Origin: Comamonadaceae bacterium
Lineage (GTDB): Bacteria > Pseudomonadota > Gammaproteobacteria > Burkholderiales > Burkholderiaceae_C
Assembly (NCBI GenBank): GCA_009996515.1
Contig: JAACZV010000013.1
Span: 1 to 64,000, forward strand
Length of the DNA stretch: 64,000 nucleotides
Direction of reading: 5' to 3'
The translations under genes and the position numbers were made by a program. Below the pieces are notes generated by a model. The model made no database searches, had not been told where the DNA came from, and saw only the letters and a program-made list of their open reading frames with translations. Within the stretch, counting starts at the first letter, position 1, and every line of letters begins with the position of its first letter. Of this stretch, positions 26,295 to 35,029 are shown piece after piece.

Positions 26295-26301
26295 CGCGGG
26301 C

Positions 26302-27282
26302 TCAGCCCAGCTGTCTATCGCTGGGGCGGGCCAGGTAGAACCACTCCGTGCCCGGCAGCGACTTGGTGCTGGGGAACACGATGCGACCCTCGCCGGGCGC
26401 CAGCACGGCCTCGCCGCTGGCGCGGGTGCCGATGCGCTGGCCCTTCGCGATGGGGTCGAAGCTGGCCCAGTCGCGCTCGAACCGGTCGCCCATGTCCTCG
26501 CGGTCGATGACGTCGTAGAGCTGCAGCAGCTCCGGCGGCTGCGCCGGGCGGTGCGGCTCGACGACGCTGGCGTCCAGCATGCCCAGGAACACCAGCGCGC
26601 GCAGGATGGCCAGGCGTGCGACCTCGGGGCCGTTCGGGTCCAGGTGCTGGCCGCATTCCAGCGTGATGGCCCAGCCGCCGGTGGAGCGCATGTATTCGGT
26701 GGTGCCCACGCCGTAGTGCGGGTCGGAGACCAGCGCCGCGCGGCGCGAGCCGTCATGGGCGCGCTGCTGGCGGCGCTGCAGGCCTAAAGCGTAGGTGGAC
26801 AGCCAGCCCTCCACGATGCGGCCCACGCCCAGCGCCGCGGCCAGCGCCGATTCGGTGGCTTCCTGGGAGAAGGGCTCCAGCTCGCCCTGGTTGTTGCGCG
26901 GGCCGATCATCGCGAAGGCCGGGCCGTTGCCCTGGAAGCTGTGCAGATCCAGGATGCCGTCGTGCTGGGCGATCAGCGGGCACAGCTGGCGCGCGATGCG
27001 GTCCTCGTAGTCGTGCGCGATGACGACCGGGCGCAGGTTGCGGTTCAGGTTGCGGTCGCCCTCGCGGCGGTTCAGCTGGTGGGCCAGCGGGTTGACGACG
27101 GGAACCAGGGTCAGCGTGCCGCGCAGCAGCGTCAGCTCGCCGGCGTCGAGCTGGCGGATGATCTCGGCCATCGCCTTCGTGCCGTGCACCTCGTTGCCGT
27201 GCACGGCGCCGGTCACGAGGAAGCGCGGGCCGGGTTCCAGGCCGGCGAATTGGTGGATGCGGAGATGGGTGGGCTGGGTCAT
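26302..27282 (-). CDS. succinylglutamate desuccinylase/aspartoacylase family hydrolase
   Basis: 326 aa zinc carboxypeptidase-fold protein. The metal site starts at H28-G-N-E31 in TGAVHGNEVHG; the third ligand is probably in LDLHSFQGNG. NRREGDRNLNRNL matches the substrate-binding Arg/Asn region. The C-terminal third resembles the lipoyl-like beta domain of the family. It would remove an acyl group from an N-acylated amino acid or similar; the substrate is unknown. Its start overlaps the end of the PIG-L gene by 4 bases, so the two are made together. Confidence 0.85.
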   Translation of the reverse strand: MTQPTHLRIHQFAGLEPGPRFLVTGAVHGNEVHGTKAMAEIIRQLDAGELTLLRGTLTLVPVVNPLAHQLNRREGDRNLNRNLRPVVIAHDYEDRIARQLCPLIAQHDGILDLHSFQGNGPAFAMIGPRNNQGELEPFSQEATESALAAALGVGRIVEGWLSTYALGLQRRQQRAHDGSRRAALVSDPHYGVGTTEYMRSTGGWAITLECGQHLDPNGPEVARLAILRALVFLGMLDASVVEPHRPAQPPELLQLYDVIDREDMGDRFERDWASFDPIAKGQRIGTRASGEAVLAPGEGRIVFPSTKSLPGTEWFYLARPSDRQLG

Positions 27283-28133
27283 GGCTTCAGGAGGGCGGAG
27301 GTCAGGGCCTGGTCGGCGGGCAGCACGCGGCGCGGCAGCTCGGCCGCGGGCTGGCCGGCGCGGTAGGCCACCAGGCGGTACAGCGTTGCGAAGGCGAAGT
27401 CCGGCGGCGCCTCGCCAGCGCCCAGCACCAGCTCGCCGCCGCGGCGCACCGCGTCGGCCAGGAAGGCCGGCAGGCGCAGGTGGTAGGGGTTGCGCTCGAT
27501 CTCGCCGCGGTGGCGCTCCAGCGCGGCGATGAGGCGTGCGGTGTCGGCGATGCTGGTCTGCACCAGCGCATTGGGCCCGGCCTGCGTGGACCAGAACTCG
27601 GTGTGGGCCACCACCGTGTCCAGCCGCGCGGCGGCCAGGGCCTCGATGACGAGGCGGCAGACGCCGCGGTGGCTGGGGTTGTCGTCCAGCGCATGCGGCG
27701 CCAGCACCAGGGCGGGGCGGTGCTCGGCCAGCAGCGCGGCGATGGCCTCGACATGGCCGGCCCACAGCGCGGGCTCGCGCTCGGCGGTGTCGGGGCGCAC
27801 GTCGGACAGGCCTTGCGCGCCGACGCGGATGCAGTCGAAGCCCAGCACGCCGCAGGCGTCCAGCAGCTCGGCCCAGCGCGACTCGCGGCGTGCCGGGTTG
27901 CTGCCCAGCGTGACGGCGACATTGCTGATGCGCCAGCCGGCCTCCTGCTGCAGGCGCAGCGGCAGCGCGCCGACGATGCATTCGTCGTCGGGATGCGGCG
28001 CGAAGATCAGGCAATGGCCGGGCTGCGGCTCGCGGCCCGGGGCGGCCTGAGGATCGGCCGGGTTGCCCAGCAGGGCGGAGAAGCGGGTCAGGTGTTCGCG
28101 CCAGCGGGCGAGATCGGTTTCCAGGGGCGGCAT
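27279..28133 (-). CDS. PIG-L/LmbE-family N-deacetylase
   Basis: 284 aa. The zinc site motif H47-P-D-D-E51 lies in IFAPHPDDECIVG, with a later H in HALDDNPSHRGVCRLV. The family removes acetyl groups from N-acetylglucosamine-type sugars or related amides. Translational coupling to an AstE-like amidohydrolase suggests a shared two-step deacylation route, but the substrate cannot be named. Confidence 0.88.
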   Translation of the reverse strand: MPPLETDLARWREHLTRFSALLGNPADPQAAPGREPQPGHCLIFAPHPDDECIVGALPLRLQQEAGWRISNVAVTLGSNPARRESRWAELLDACGVLGFDCIRVGAQGLSDVRPDTAEREPALWAGHVEAIAALLAEHRPALVLAPHALDDNPSHRGVCRLVIEALAAARLDTVVAHTEFWSTQAGPNALVQTSIADTARLIAALERHRGEIERNPYHLRLPAFLADAVRRGGELVLGAGEAPPDFAFATLYRLVAYRAGQPAAELPRRVLPADQALTSALLKP

Positions 28134-28142
28134 GTCGTCATC

Positions 28143-29030
28143 CTACCGAGGCGCTGGTTTCACGGGCCATGTCGCCAGCAGCACGCCCAATAAGGCCAGG
28201 CCATAGGCCAGGGCCTGGACCATGGACAGGCGCTCGCCCAGCAGCAGGCCCACCAGCGCCGTGCTGATGGGCAGGAAGACCATGAAGACGCCGGCCTTGG
28301 CCGCCGGCAGGCCGCGCAGGCCGGCCATCCACAGCCACACGGTGATGACGCTGGCCGTGGCGGCGTAATAGGCCAGCAGCCCCCAGTCCAGCGGGCGCGG
28401 CGCGCCGAAGTCGAAGCTCGCGGCCTGCCACAGCGCCAGCGGCGCGACCAGCACCAGGCCCCAGAGGTTGATCAGTGCACTGATGCGCCTGGGCGTCAGG
28501 TTGGCGGTGAGCTTCTTGCCGATGACGACGTAGCTGGCCTCGCAGAACACGGCCGCCAGCAGCAGCAGCGCGCCCAGCGGCGTGGTCTGGGCGCCGCCTT
28601 CGCGGCCGGTGGCGACCAGCGCGATGCCCGCCACCGCGCAGGCGATGCCGGCCAGCACGCGGCGGCTGAGCTGCTCGCGCAGGAAGACCCGGCTCAGCAG
28701 CGCCACGGCCGCCGGGATGCCGGCCATGATGACGCCGGCCACCACGGCCGAGCTCTGCCGCAGGCCGAACAGCATGCAGATGGAGAACAGGAAGTTGCCG
28801 AGGAAGGACTCCAGGAACAGCAGCCCGCGGGAGCGCGCATCCAGCGGCGCCTCACTGGCGGGCTTGCGCAGCCAGGGCAGCATCAGCAGCGCCGCGAGGC
28901 CGAAGCGCAGGCCGGCCAGCAGGAAGATGGGGAAGGCCGCCACCAGCAGCTTGGACAGGCCGACATAGCTGCCGATCAGGCTGGTGCTGGCCGCGAGCAG
29001 CGCATAGGAGCGCCAGGGAACAGGATGCAT
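28143..29030 (-). CDS. EamA/DMT-superfamily transporter
   Basis: 295 aa with ten predicted membrane segments in two EamA repeats. The first has TSLIGSYVGLSKLLV; the second ends STALVGLLLGERLSMVQALAYGLALLGVLLA. Substrate unknown. It is 9 bases downstream of nothing on its own strand but 10 bases upstream of the PIG-L gene, so it probably heads an operon with the two hydrolases and may move their substrate or product. Repeat copy B lies just upstream. Confidence 0.88.
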   Translation of the reverse strand: MHPVPWRSYALLAASTSLIGSYVGLSKLLVAAFPIFLLAGLRFGLAALLMLPWLRKPASEAPLDARSRGLLFLESFLGNFLFSICMLFGLRQSSAVVAGVIMAGIPAAVALLSRVFLREQLSRRVLAGIACAVAGIALVATGREGGAQTTPLGALLLLAAVFCEASYVVIGKKLTANLTPRRISALINLWGLVLVAPLALWQAASFDFGAPRPLDWGLLAYYAATASVITVWLWMAGLRGLPAAKAGVFMVFLPISTALVGLLLGERLSMVQALAYGLALLGVLLATWPVKPAPR

Positions 29031-29041
29031 GTGTTGGCTTT

Positions 29042-29116
29042 CGGGCCGAGCGCCGGCCCGCCTTGGGCGATGTGCTTGCGGCTCTATGCCGCAAGCATCG
29101 CCGTCCCCGCGAGGGG
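29042..29116. repeat. dispersed palindromic intergenic repeat, copy B
   Basis: A 75-bp, partly shortened copy of the repeat at 22077 and 40032, in the same orientation. It has CGGGCCGAGCGCCGGCCCG, then the GGCGATGTGCTTGCGGC / GCCGCAAGCATCGCC hairpin, ending CGTCCCCGCGAGGGG. It fills almost the whole gap between the transporter start (29030) and the next gene's stop (29117). Confidence 0.9.
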
Positions 29117-30265
29117 TCAATCGATCGTCAGTGCGATGAACTGCGTGAACTGGGCCGGGTTGAAGTTGTTGTCGGACACCAGGATCAGCGTGCGCTTGCC
29201 CTCGTACAGCGGGCCCAGCGTGAGGCCCTCGACGTTGTCCAGGGCCAGCACGCTGCCGTCGTCGTTCTTCAGCGTGGACAGGTCCAGCAGCAGGCGGCGC
29301 TTGACCGGCACCAGGTCGCGGCCCTTGAGGCTGGGCCAGCCCGACACGTCGGTGGCGCCGCGCGTGTCGACGAGGAAGAGCTTGATGGTGTTGCCGGTGG
29401 GCAGCTTGTTCTGCGCCGCGATGCCGGGCGTGTCGGCGCCCACCGCGTAGGCGCGCTCGATGACGATGAACTCGTGCTCCGACAGCGCCAGCATCTCGGG
29501 CACGCCGTTGGTCGCGAAGTCGCCGGGGCGGGCCGGCGGGAAGGGCAGCGGGCCCACCTCGTAGACGTATTCGGCGCCGGCCTTGCCGCTGTCCAGGTCG
29601 AAGGACAGCATGCGCGCGCGGCTGCCGCGGCCCAGGGCCGCGGGCGGGCCGTCCTGGGCCAGCGCGTTCTCGCTCATGGTCCACAGCGTCTTGCCGTCGG
29701 GCGTGATGGCGATGCTCTCGAAGGCGAGGTTGTTGTGGACGCCCATGTCGCCGGCCGCGAGGCCGCCGGCGCTGCCGCTGGGCAGGTAGTAGGCGGGCAC
29801 CGGGAACTCGCCGGCCGGCTTGCCGTCCAGTGTCATGCGGCGCACGGTCGGGTTCTGGAAGCCGGCGGACGTGCGCTGGCCCTCGTTGCTCCAGTAGATG
29901 AGGTTGCGCCGCGTGTCCAGGCGCAGGCTCTCCGGGTCGACCTTGTTGCGGCCGAAGGGCTGGCCGTCGAGGTCGAGGATGCTGGTCATGTCGACCCAGC
30001 CGACGCCGGCGTCGCCGGGGCTGGCGCTGCGGCGGAACTTGCTCAGGTCCAGCGTCAGCTCGTAGAAGCGCGCCGGGCCGCGGTCGCTGCGGTCATCGCT
30101 GATGGCCAGGTAGTGGCCGGTGGCGGGCACGTGGTCGATGCTGGACAGGCCACCCACCGGCAGGCCGCGAAAGCTCGCGCCGGTGGGCACGATCTGCTGG
30201 CCGATGTAGTTCAGCGTCTGGGCGTGCGCGGACCCTGCCAGCAGCAGGGCAAGAAGCCATTTCAT
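29117..30265 (-). CDS. secreted esterase-like-activity-of-phytase family protein
   Basis: 382 aa. Start at 30265 gives a clean signal peptide (MKWLLALLLAGSAHA before Q). The mature protein is a predicted beta-propeller of the phytase-esterase-like family, with GGLSSIDHVPATGHYLAISDDRS, NKVDPESLRLD, ESIAITPDGKTLWTMSENAL and DNVEGLTLGPLYEGKRTLILVSDNNF. The family's true substrate is poorly known despite its name. It sits alone between repeat copy B and the aminotransferase. Confidence 0.85.
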   Translation of the reverse strand: MKWLLALLLAGSAHAQTLNYIGQQIVPTGASFRGLPVGGLSSIDHVPATGHYLAISDDRSDRGPARFYELTLDLSKFRRSASPGDAGVGWVDMTSILDLDGQPFGRNKVDPESLRLDTRRNLIYWSNEGQRTSAGFQNPTVRRMTLDGKPAGEFPVPAYYLPSGSAGGLAAGDMGVHNNLAFESIAITPDGKTLWTMSENALAQDGPPAALGRGSRARMLSFDLDSGKAGAEYVYEVGPLPFPPARPGDFATNGVPEMLALSEHEFIVIERAYAVGADTPGIAAQNKLPTGNTIKLFLVDTRGATDVSGWPSLKGRDLVPVKRRLLLDLSTLKNDDGSVLALDNVEGLTLGPLYEGKRTLILVSDNNFNPAQFTQFIALTID

Positions 30266-30323
30266 GTCGGGAAACTCCAGGGCGGCCGCGGCGGACAACT
30301 GCGGCCGCCACTGGCGGCGCGGA

Positions 30324-31640
30324 TTATGCGGCGCGGCGCAGCGCGGCCCTGAGCGTGGCCATGATGCGCTCGATGTGGCCGCTCTCGATGATCAGCGGCG
30401 GCGACAGCGCGATGGTGTCGCCGGTCGTGCGGATCAGGAGGCCTTGCTCCCAGCAGTCCAGGAAGATGTTGAAGGCGCGCTTGGCCGGCTGGCCGTCCAG
30501 CGGCTTCAACTCGATGCCGCCCACCAGGCCGATGTTGCGCACATCGATGACGTTGGGTTCGTCGCGCAGCGAGTGCAGGGCCTGCGCGAACTCGGCCTCC
30601 ATGCGCCCCGCACGGGTCAGCAGCTCGCCGTCGGCATAGGTGTCCAGCGTCGCCAGGCCCGCCGCGCAGGCCAGCGGGTGGGCCGAGTAGGTGTAGCCGT
30701 GGAAGAACTCGATCAGGTGCTCGGGCCCGGTCATGAAGGCGTCGTGGATCTTCTGCTGGGCGAACACCGCGCCCATGGGCACGCAGCCGTTGGTGATGCC
30801 CTTGGCCACCGTCATCAGGTCCGGCGTGACGCCGAAGGTCTGCGCGGCGAAGGGCTGGCCGGTGCGGCCGAAGCCGGTGATGACCTCGTCGAAGATCAAC
30901 AGGATGCCGTGCCGGTCGCAGATCTCGCGCAGGCGCTGCAGATAGCCCTGCGGCGGCAGCAGCACGCCGGTGGAACCGGCCACGGGCTCGACGATGACGG
31001 CGGCTATCGTGCTGGCATCGTGCAGCGCGACCAGGCGCTCCAGGTCGTCCGCGAATTCGGCGCCATGCTGGGGAACGCCCACCGAGAAGGCATTGCGCGC
31101 CGGGTCATGGGTGTGGCGGATGTGGTCCACGCCGGCCAGCAGGCTGCCGAACATCTTGCGGTTGGCCACCATGCCGCCCACCGAGATGCCGCCGAAGTTG
31201 ACGCCGTGGTAGCCGCGCTCGCGGCCGATGAGCCGGGTGCGCGCGCCTTCGCCGCGCACGCGGTGGTAGGCGATGGCCATCTTCAGTGCCGTCTCGACGG
31301 ACTCGGAGCCGGAGTTGGTGAAGAACACGCGGTTCATGCCCGCCGGTGCGATCTGGGCCAGGCGCTCGGCCAGCTCGAAGGCCTTGGGATGGCCCATCTG
31401 GAAGGGCGGCGCGAAGTCCAGCTCGGCGGCCTGGGCCTGGATGGCCTGCACGATCTTCGGCCGGTTGTGGCCCGCGTTCACGCACCACAGGCCGGCGATG
31501 CCATCCAGCACCTCGCGGCCCTTGTCGTCGCGGAAATACATGCCGTCGGCGCCGGTCAGCAGCCGCGGCGACTGCTTGAACTGCCGGTTGGCGGTGAAGG
31601 GCATCCAGTAGGCGTCAAGCCTGGAAACGTCTGCACTCAT
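30324..31640 (-). CDS. class III aminotransferase, omega-amino acid (beta-alanine):pyruvate type
   Basis: 438 aa. The N-terminus (DAYWMPFTANRQFKQSPRLL) and GIAGLWCVNAGHNRP are typical of omega-amino acid:pyruvate transaminases. IFDEVITGFGRTG holds the PLP-pyridine Asp, and TVAKGITNG the Schiff-base Lys. FFHGYTYSAHPLACAAGLA is also conserved. It transfers amino groups from beta-alanine or similar omega-amines to pyruvate. Its start overlaps the end of the EamA gene by 4 bases. Confidence 0.92.
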   Translation of the reverse strand: MSADVSRLDAYWMPFTANRQFKQSPRLLTGADGMYFRDDKGREVLDGIAGLWCVNAGHNRPKIVQAIQAQAAELDFAPPFQMGHPKAFELAERLAQIAPAGMNRVFFTNSGSESVETALKMAIAYHRVRGEGARTRLIGRERGYHGVNFGGISVGGMVANRKMFGSLLAGVDHIRHTHDPARNAFSVGVPQHGAEFADDLERLVALHDASTIAAVIVEPVAGSTGVLLPPQGYLQRLREICDRHGILLIFDEVITGFGRTGQPFAAQTFGVTPDLMTVAKGITNGCVPMGAVFAQQKIHDAFMTGPEHLIEFFHGYTYSAHPLACAAGLATLDTYADGELLTRAGRMEAEFAQALHSLRDEPNVIDVRNIGLVGGIELKPLDGQPAKRAFNIFLDCWEQGLLIRTTGDTIALSPPLIIESGHIERIMATLRAALRRAA

Positions 31641-32605
31641 GGCGGGCTCCGGTGAAGGACGTCAGAGTCTAGAGGCGATTTTGACGGGGTGGTCAGAATT
31701 TGCCGCCTTCTCAGGGTTCCCCTCAGGGTGCCGGCCAGCGGCATCAGCTGCACGAGCAGGATGCAGGCCAGCATCAGGCCGCAGCCCAGCAGGCCGGCGG
31801 CATCGAGGCGCTCGCCCAGCAGCACATAGCCGAAGGCGGCTGCGAACAGCGTCTCCGACGACAGGATGATGGCCGCGTCCGCCGCGTGGGCGTAGCGCTG
31901 CGCGACCACCTGGGCCGTGAACGCGATGCCCACCGACAGCACGCCGGTGTAGAGGATGGGCCAGGCGGCGGCCTGCAGGCCGGCCCAGCGCACCGGCTCC
32001 GTCGCGAAGGCGGTGACCAGCGACAGCAGGCCGCAGACGGTGAACTGGCCGCAGGCGACCAGGAAGGGCGCACCCATGCGGTCGGCCCAGCGGCCCACCA
32101 TCAGCACGTGCAGCGCCCAGGGAATGGCCGAGCCCAGCACCCACAGGTCGCCCAGGCCTATGGCCAGCTCATGCGCGCCGGACAGCAGGAAGGCGCCGGC
32201 CAGGCAGCCCAGCGCCGCCGGCCACACCGACCAGTGCGCCACGTGGCGCAGCAGCAGCCAGGCCAGCACCGGCACCAGCGGCACATAGACGGCGGTCAGG
32301 AAGCCGGCGTTGGTGACGCTGGTGAACTGGATGCCGATCTGCTGCATGACCGCGCCCAGCGTCATCAGCCCGCCCAGCGCGGCGATATGCCAGCCGTCGG
32401 GCCGCTTCAGCGGCCGGCCTTCACGGGCCAGGCGGCGCCATTCCAGCCAGGCCAGCGGCAGCACGACGGCCGCGCCGATCAGAAAGCGCACGCCGGTGAA
32501 CAGCAGTGGGCCGACGTCGGCCATGCCCTGGCTCTGGGCGACGAAGGCCGAGCCCCAGATCAGCGCGACGAAGGTGAGGAGGAGGTTGGCCTGCAGGCGG
32601 GTCAT
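31637..32605 (-). CDS. EamA/DMT-superfamily transporter
   Basis: 322 aa. Two EamA repeats are clear: [21 protein letters not shown] at the start and [39 protein letters not shown] near the end. The last ~30 residues are a basic/Ser-rich cytoplasmic tail. Coupled by 4-base overlaps both to the upstream DUF455 gene and the downstream aminotransferase. Substrate unknown; an amine or amino acid is possible from context. Confidence 0.88.
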   Translation of the reverse strand: MTRLQANLLLTFVALIWGSAFVAQSQGMADVGPLLFTGVRFLIGAAVVLPLAWLEWRRLAREGRPLKRPDGWHIAALGGLMTLGAVMQQIGIQFTSVTNAGFLTAVYVPLVPVLAWLLLRHVAHWSVWPAALGCLAGAFLLSGAHELAIGLGDLWVLGSAIPWALHVLMVGRWADRMGAPFLVACGQFTVCGLLSLVTAFATEPVRWAGLQAAAWPILYTGVLSVGIAFTAQVVAQRYAHAADAAIILSSETLFAAAFGYVLLGERLDAAGLLGCGLMLACILLVQLMPLAGTLRGTLRRRQILTTPSKSPLDSDVLHRSPP

Positions 32606-33384
32606 GGCTGGGCAAGGGCGGCCAGTTCGGCCTCGTCGAAGCCGGCCGCGCGGCGGGCCTCCAGGTTGAAGGGGGCACGCAACCTGGGGGCCTGGTGGTG
32701 GGCGGCGAGTTCGGCGTAGGTGGCGATGGGGTCCAGCCCGCGCTGCGCGCACAGGAAGCGGTACCAGCGGTTGCCGGCGGCGACATGGCCGATCTCGTCG
32801 CGCAGGATGATGTCCAGGATCGCGCCGGCGGCATGGTCGCCCGCGCCGACGAGCTTGGCGCGCACGGCCGGCGAGGCGTCCAGGCCGCGCGCCTCCAGCG
32901 TGCGCGGCACCAGCGCAATGCGGGCCAGCAGGTCGTGCCGGGTGCGCTGGGCCATGTCCCACAGCGCGTTGTGGGCGTCGAAGTCGCCGTAGTCGAAGCC
33001 CAGCGTCAAGAGGTGATCGCGCAGCAGCGTGAAGTGGGTGGCTTCCTCCTGGGCGATGCGCAGCCAGTCGCGGTAGAAGGCCTCGGGCATGCCGGGGAAG
33101 CGCCAGCAGATGTCCAGCGCCAGGTCGATGGCGTTGAGCTCGATGTGGGCGATGCTGTGCACCAGCGCCGCGATGCCGGCCGGCGTGCGCATGGACGGGG
33201 CTTTCAGCCGGATGTGCTCCACCAGGCAGGGGCGGGCGGGGCGGCCCGGGATGCCGGCGGGCGGGTCCAGCACGGCGGCGGTGTCGACGGGCAGGTCGAT
33301 GGGGAGGGCCAGCGTGGCCGCGGCCTTGGCAGGCGCGTCGGCGATCAGCAAAGGGGCCAGCGTGGCCTGGCGGAGTTCGGGCAT
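32602..33384 (-). CDS. DUF455 ferritin-like-fold protein
   Basis: 260 aa. The helical bundle carries repeated ferritin-like E-x-x-H elements: [27 protein letters not shown] and [16 protein letters not shown]. This pattern suggests a di-iron centre, and tRNA-hydroxylase-like or oxidase roles have been guessed for relatives. No experimentally assigned function known to me. First gene of the unit DUF455-EamA-aminotransferase. Divergent from the gamma carbonic anhydrase gene across 42 bases. Confidence 0.85.
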   Translation of the reverse strand: MPELRQATLAPLLIADAPAKAAATLALPIDLPVDTAAVLDPPAGIPGRPARPCLVEHIRLKAPSMRTPAGIAALVHSIAHIELNAIDLALDICWRFPGMPEAFYRDWLRIAQEEATHFTLLRDHLLTLGFDYGDFDAHNALWDMAQRTRHDLLARIALVPRTLEARGLDASPAVRAKLVGAGDHAAGAILDIILRDEIGHVAAGNRWYRFLCAQRGLDPIATYAELAAHHQAPRLRAPFNLEARRAAGFDEAELAALAQP

Positions 33385-33426
33385 CGGCGCAATTTTAGAA
33401 TCGCGGGTTTTGACGGGAGGACCGCG

Positions 33427-33951
33427 ATGGCGATCTACCAGCTCGACGAGCACATCCCCGACGTGGCCGAGACGGCCTGGGTGGCCGACAGCGCCGAGGT
33501 TGTCGGCCGGGTGACGCTGGGCGAGGGCGTCAGCGTCTGGTTCAACGCCGTGCTGCGCGGCGACAGCGACACGCTGACCGTCGGCGCCGGCAGCAACATC
33601 CAGGACGGCTCGGTGCTGCACGCCGACCATGGCTTCCCGCTGGTCATCGGCGCCAATGTGACGGTGGGCCACCAGGTCATGCTGCACGGCTGCACGGTGG
33701 GCGACGAAAGCCTGATCGGCATCGGTGCCGTGGTCTTGAATGGGGCGCGTATCGGCCGCAACTGTGTCGTCGGCGCCGGCGCCCTCGTCACCGAGGGCAA
33801 GGAGTTCCCCGACGGCACGCTGATCGTCGGCGCACCGGCCAAGGTGGCGCGCGAGCTGACCGAGGCGCAGATTGCCGGGCTGAAGGCCAGCGCGGCCCAC
33901 TATGTCAACAACGGCCGCCGCTATGCGGCCGGCCTGAAAAGAATCCGATGA
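33427..33951 (+). CDS. gamma carbonic anhydrase family protein
   Basis: 174 aa left-handed beta-helix protein made of hexapeptide repeats. Probable zinc ligands are H65, H82 and H87 (GHQVMLH gives the H-x4-H pair). The C-terminal helix is [18 protein letters not shown]. Homologues (YrdA/PaaY type) may hydrate CO2 or hydrolyse thioesters; many show little activity. GGGAGG lies 6 bases before ATG, and TAGAATCGCG (33396) is a likely -10. Overlaps hslO by 4 bases. Confidence 0.92.
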   Translation: MAIYQLDEHIPDVAETAWVADSAEVVGRVTLGEGVSVWFNAVLRGDSDTLTVGAGSNIQDGSVLHADHGFPLVIGANVTVGHQVMLHGCTVGDESLIGIGAVVLNGARIGRNCVVGAGALVTEGKEFPDGTLIVGAPAKVARELTEAQIAGLKASAAHYVNNGRRYAAGLKRIR

Positions 33952-34910
33952 GCGAGATCCACAAGTTCCTGTTCGAAGGCCTGCCCGTGCGCGGCATGCT
34001 GGTGCGGCTGACCGGCTCCTGGCAGGAACTGCTGTCGCGCCGCGAGCCCGGCAGCGAGTACCCGCCCGAGTTGCGCGACCTGCTGGGCCAGATGAGCGCC
34101 GCGGCCGTGCTGATGCAGGCCAACATCAAGTTCAACGGCGCACTGGTGCTGCAGATCTTCGGCGACGGCCCCGTCAAGCTCGCGGTCGCCGAGGCCCAGC
34201 ACGACCTGAGCTTCCGTGCCACGGCCAAGTGCGTGGGCGAGCTGCTGCCCGGCGCCGACCTGCCGGCCATGTTGAACGTGCACGGCCAGGGCCGCTGCGC
34301 GATCACGCTGGACCCGCGCGACAAGCTGCCGGGCCAGCAGCCCTACCAGGGCGTCGTGCCGCTGCACGGCGACCAGCGCGAGCCCTTGCTCAAGCTGTCC
34401 GAGGTGCTGGAGCACTACATGCTGCAGTCCGAGCAGCTCGACACCAAGCTGGTGCTGGCCGCCAACGGCGACATCGCGGCCGGCCTGCTGATCCAGCGTC
34501 TGCCGGTGGAGGGCGAGGGCAACCTGGAGGGACGCAGGAATGAGGACGACATCGGCCTGTCCGATGCGTTCAACCGCATCAGCATCCTGGCCGGCACGCT
34601 GACCGACGAGGAACTGCTGACGCTGGACGCCGACACCGTGCTGCGCCGCCTGTTCTGGGAGGAGCAGCTGACCCGCTTCGAGCCCCAGCAGCCGCGCTTC
34701 GCCTGCACCTGCTCGCGCGAGCGCGTGGCCCAGATGCTGCGCGGCCTGGGCCGCGAGGAGGTGGACGACGTGCTGGCCGAGCGCGGCGAGGTCGAGATCG
34801 GCTGCGACTTCTGCGGCCGCCACTACCGCTTCGACGCGGTGGACGTGGGCGCGCTGTTCGTGCCGACCGGCCAGCAGCCCGAGGGCGGCGGCGCGACGAC
34901 GCTGCAGTAG
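33948..34910 (+). CDS. hslO: redox-regulated chaperone Hsp33
   Basis: 320 aa. The C-terminal zinc switch has C-T-C (in [10 protein letters not shown]), then 30 residues, then C-D-F-C ([10 protein letters not shown]), exactly the Hsp33 CxC-x(27-32)-CxxC layout. The N-terminal domain begins [21 protein letters not shown]. Oxidation of these cysteines activates its holdase function in the cytoplasm. Translationally coupled to the gamma carbonic anhydrase gene. Confidence 0.96.
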   Translation: MSEIHKFLFEGLPVRGMLVRLTGSWQELLSRREPGSEYPPELRDLLGQMSAAAVLMQANIKFNGALVLQIFGDGPVKLAVAEAQHDLSFRATAKCVGELLPGADLPAMLNVHGQGRCAITLDPRDKLPGQQPYQGVVPLHGDQREPLLKLSEVLEHYMLQSEQLDTKLVLAANGDIAAGLLIQRLPVEGEGNLEGRRNEDDIGLSDAFNRISILAGTLTDEELLTLDADTVLRRLFWEEQLTRFEPQQPRFACTCSRERVAQMLRGLGREEVDDVLAERGEVEIGCDFCGRHYRFDAVDVGALFVPTGQQPEGGGATTLQ

Positions 34911-35029
34911 CCGCGGCGCAACGCCGCCTCATGCCTTCTGGGGATGGGCGCGGCCCTAGTGATTGACGCCGCTGCGCCCAGCTGAGACTTTGGCCGCGCG
35001 GCCCGTCATGCGAGGGCCGGGAGGCGGCA

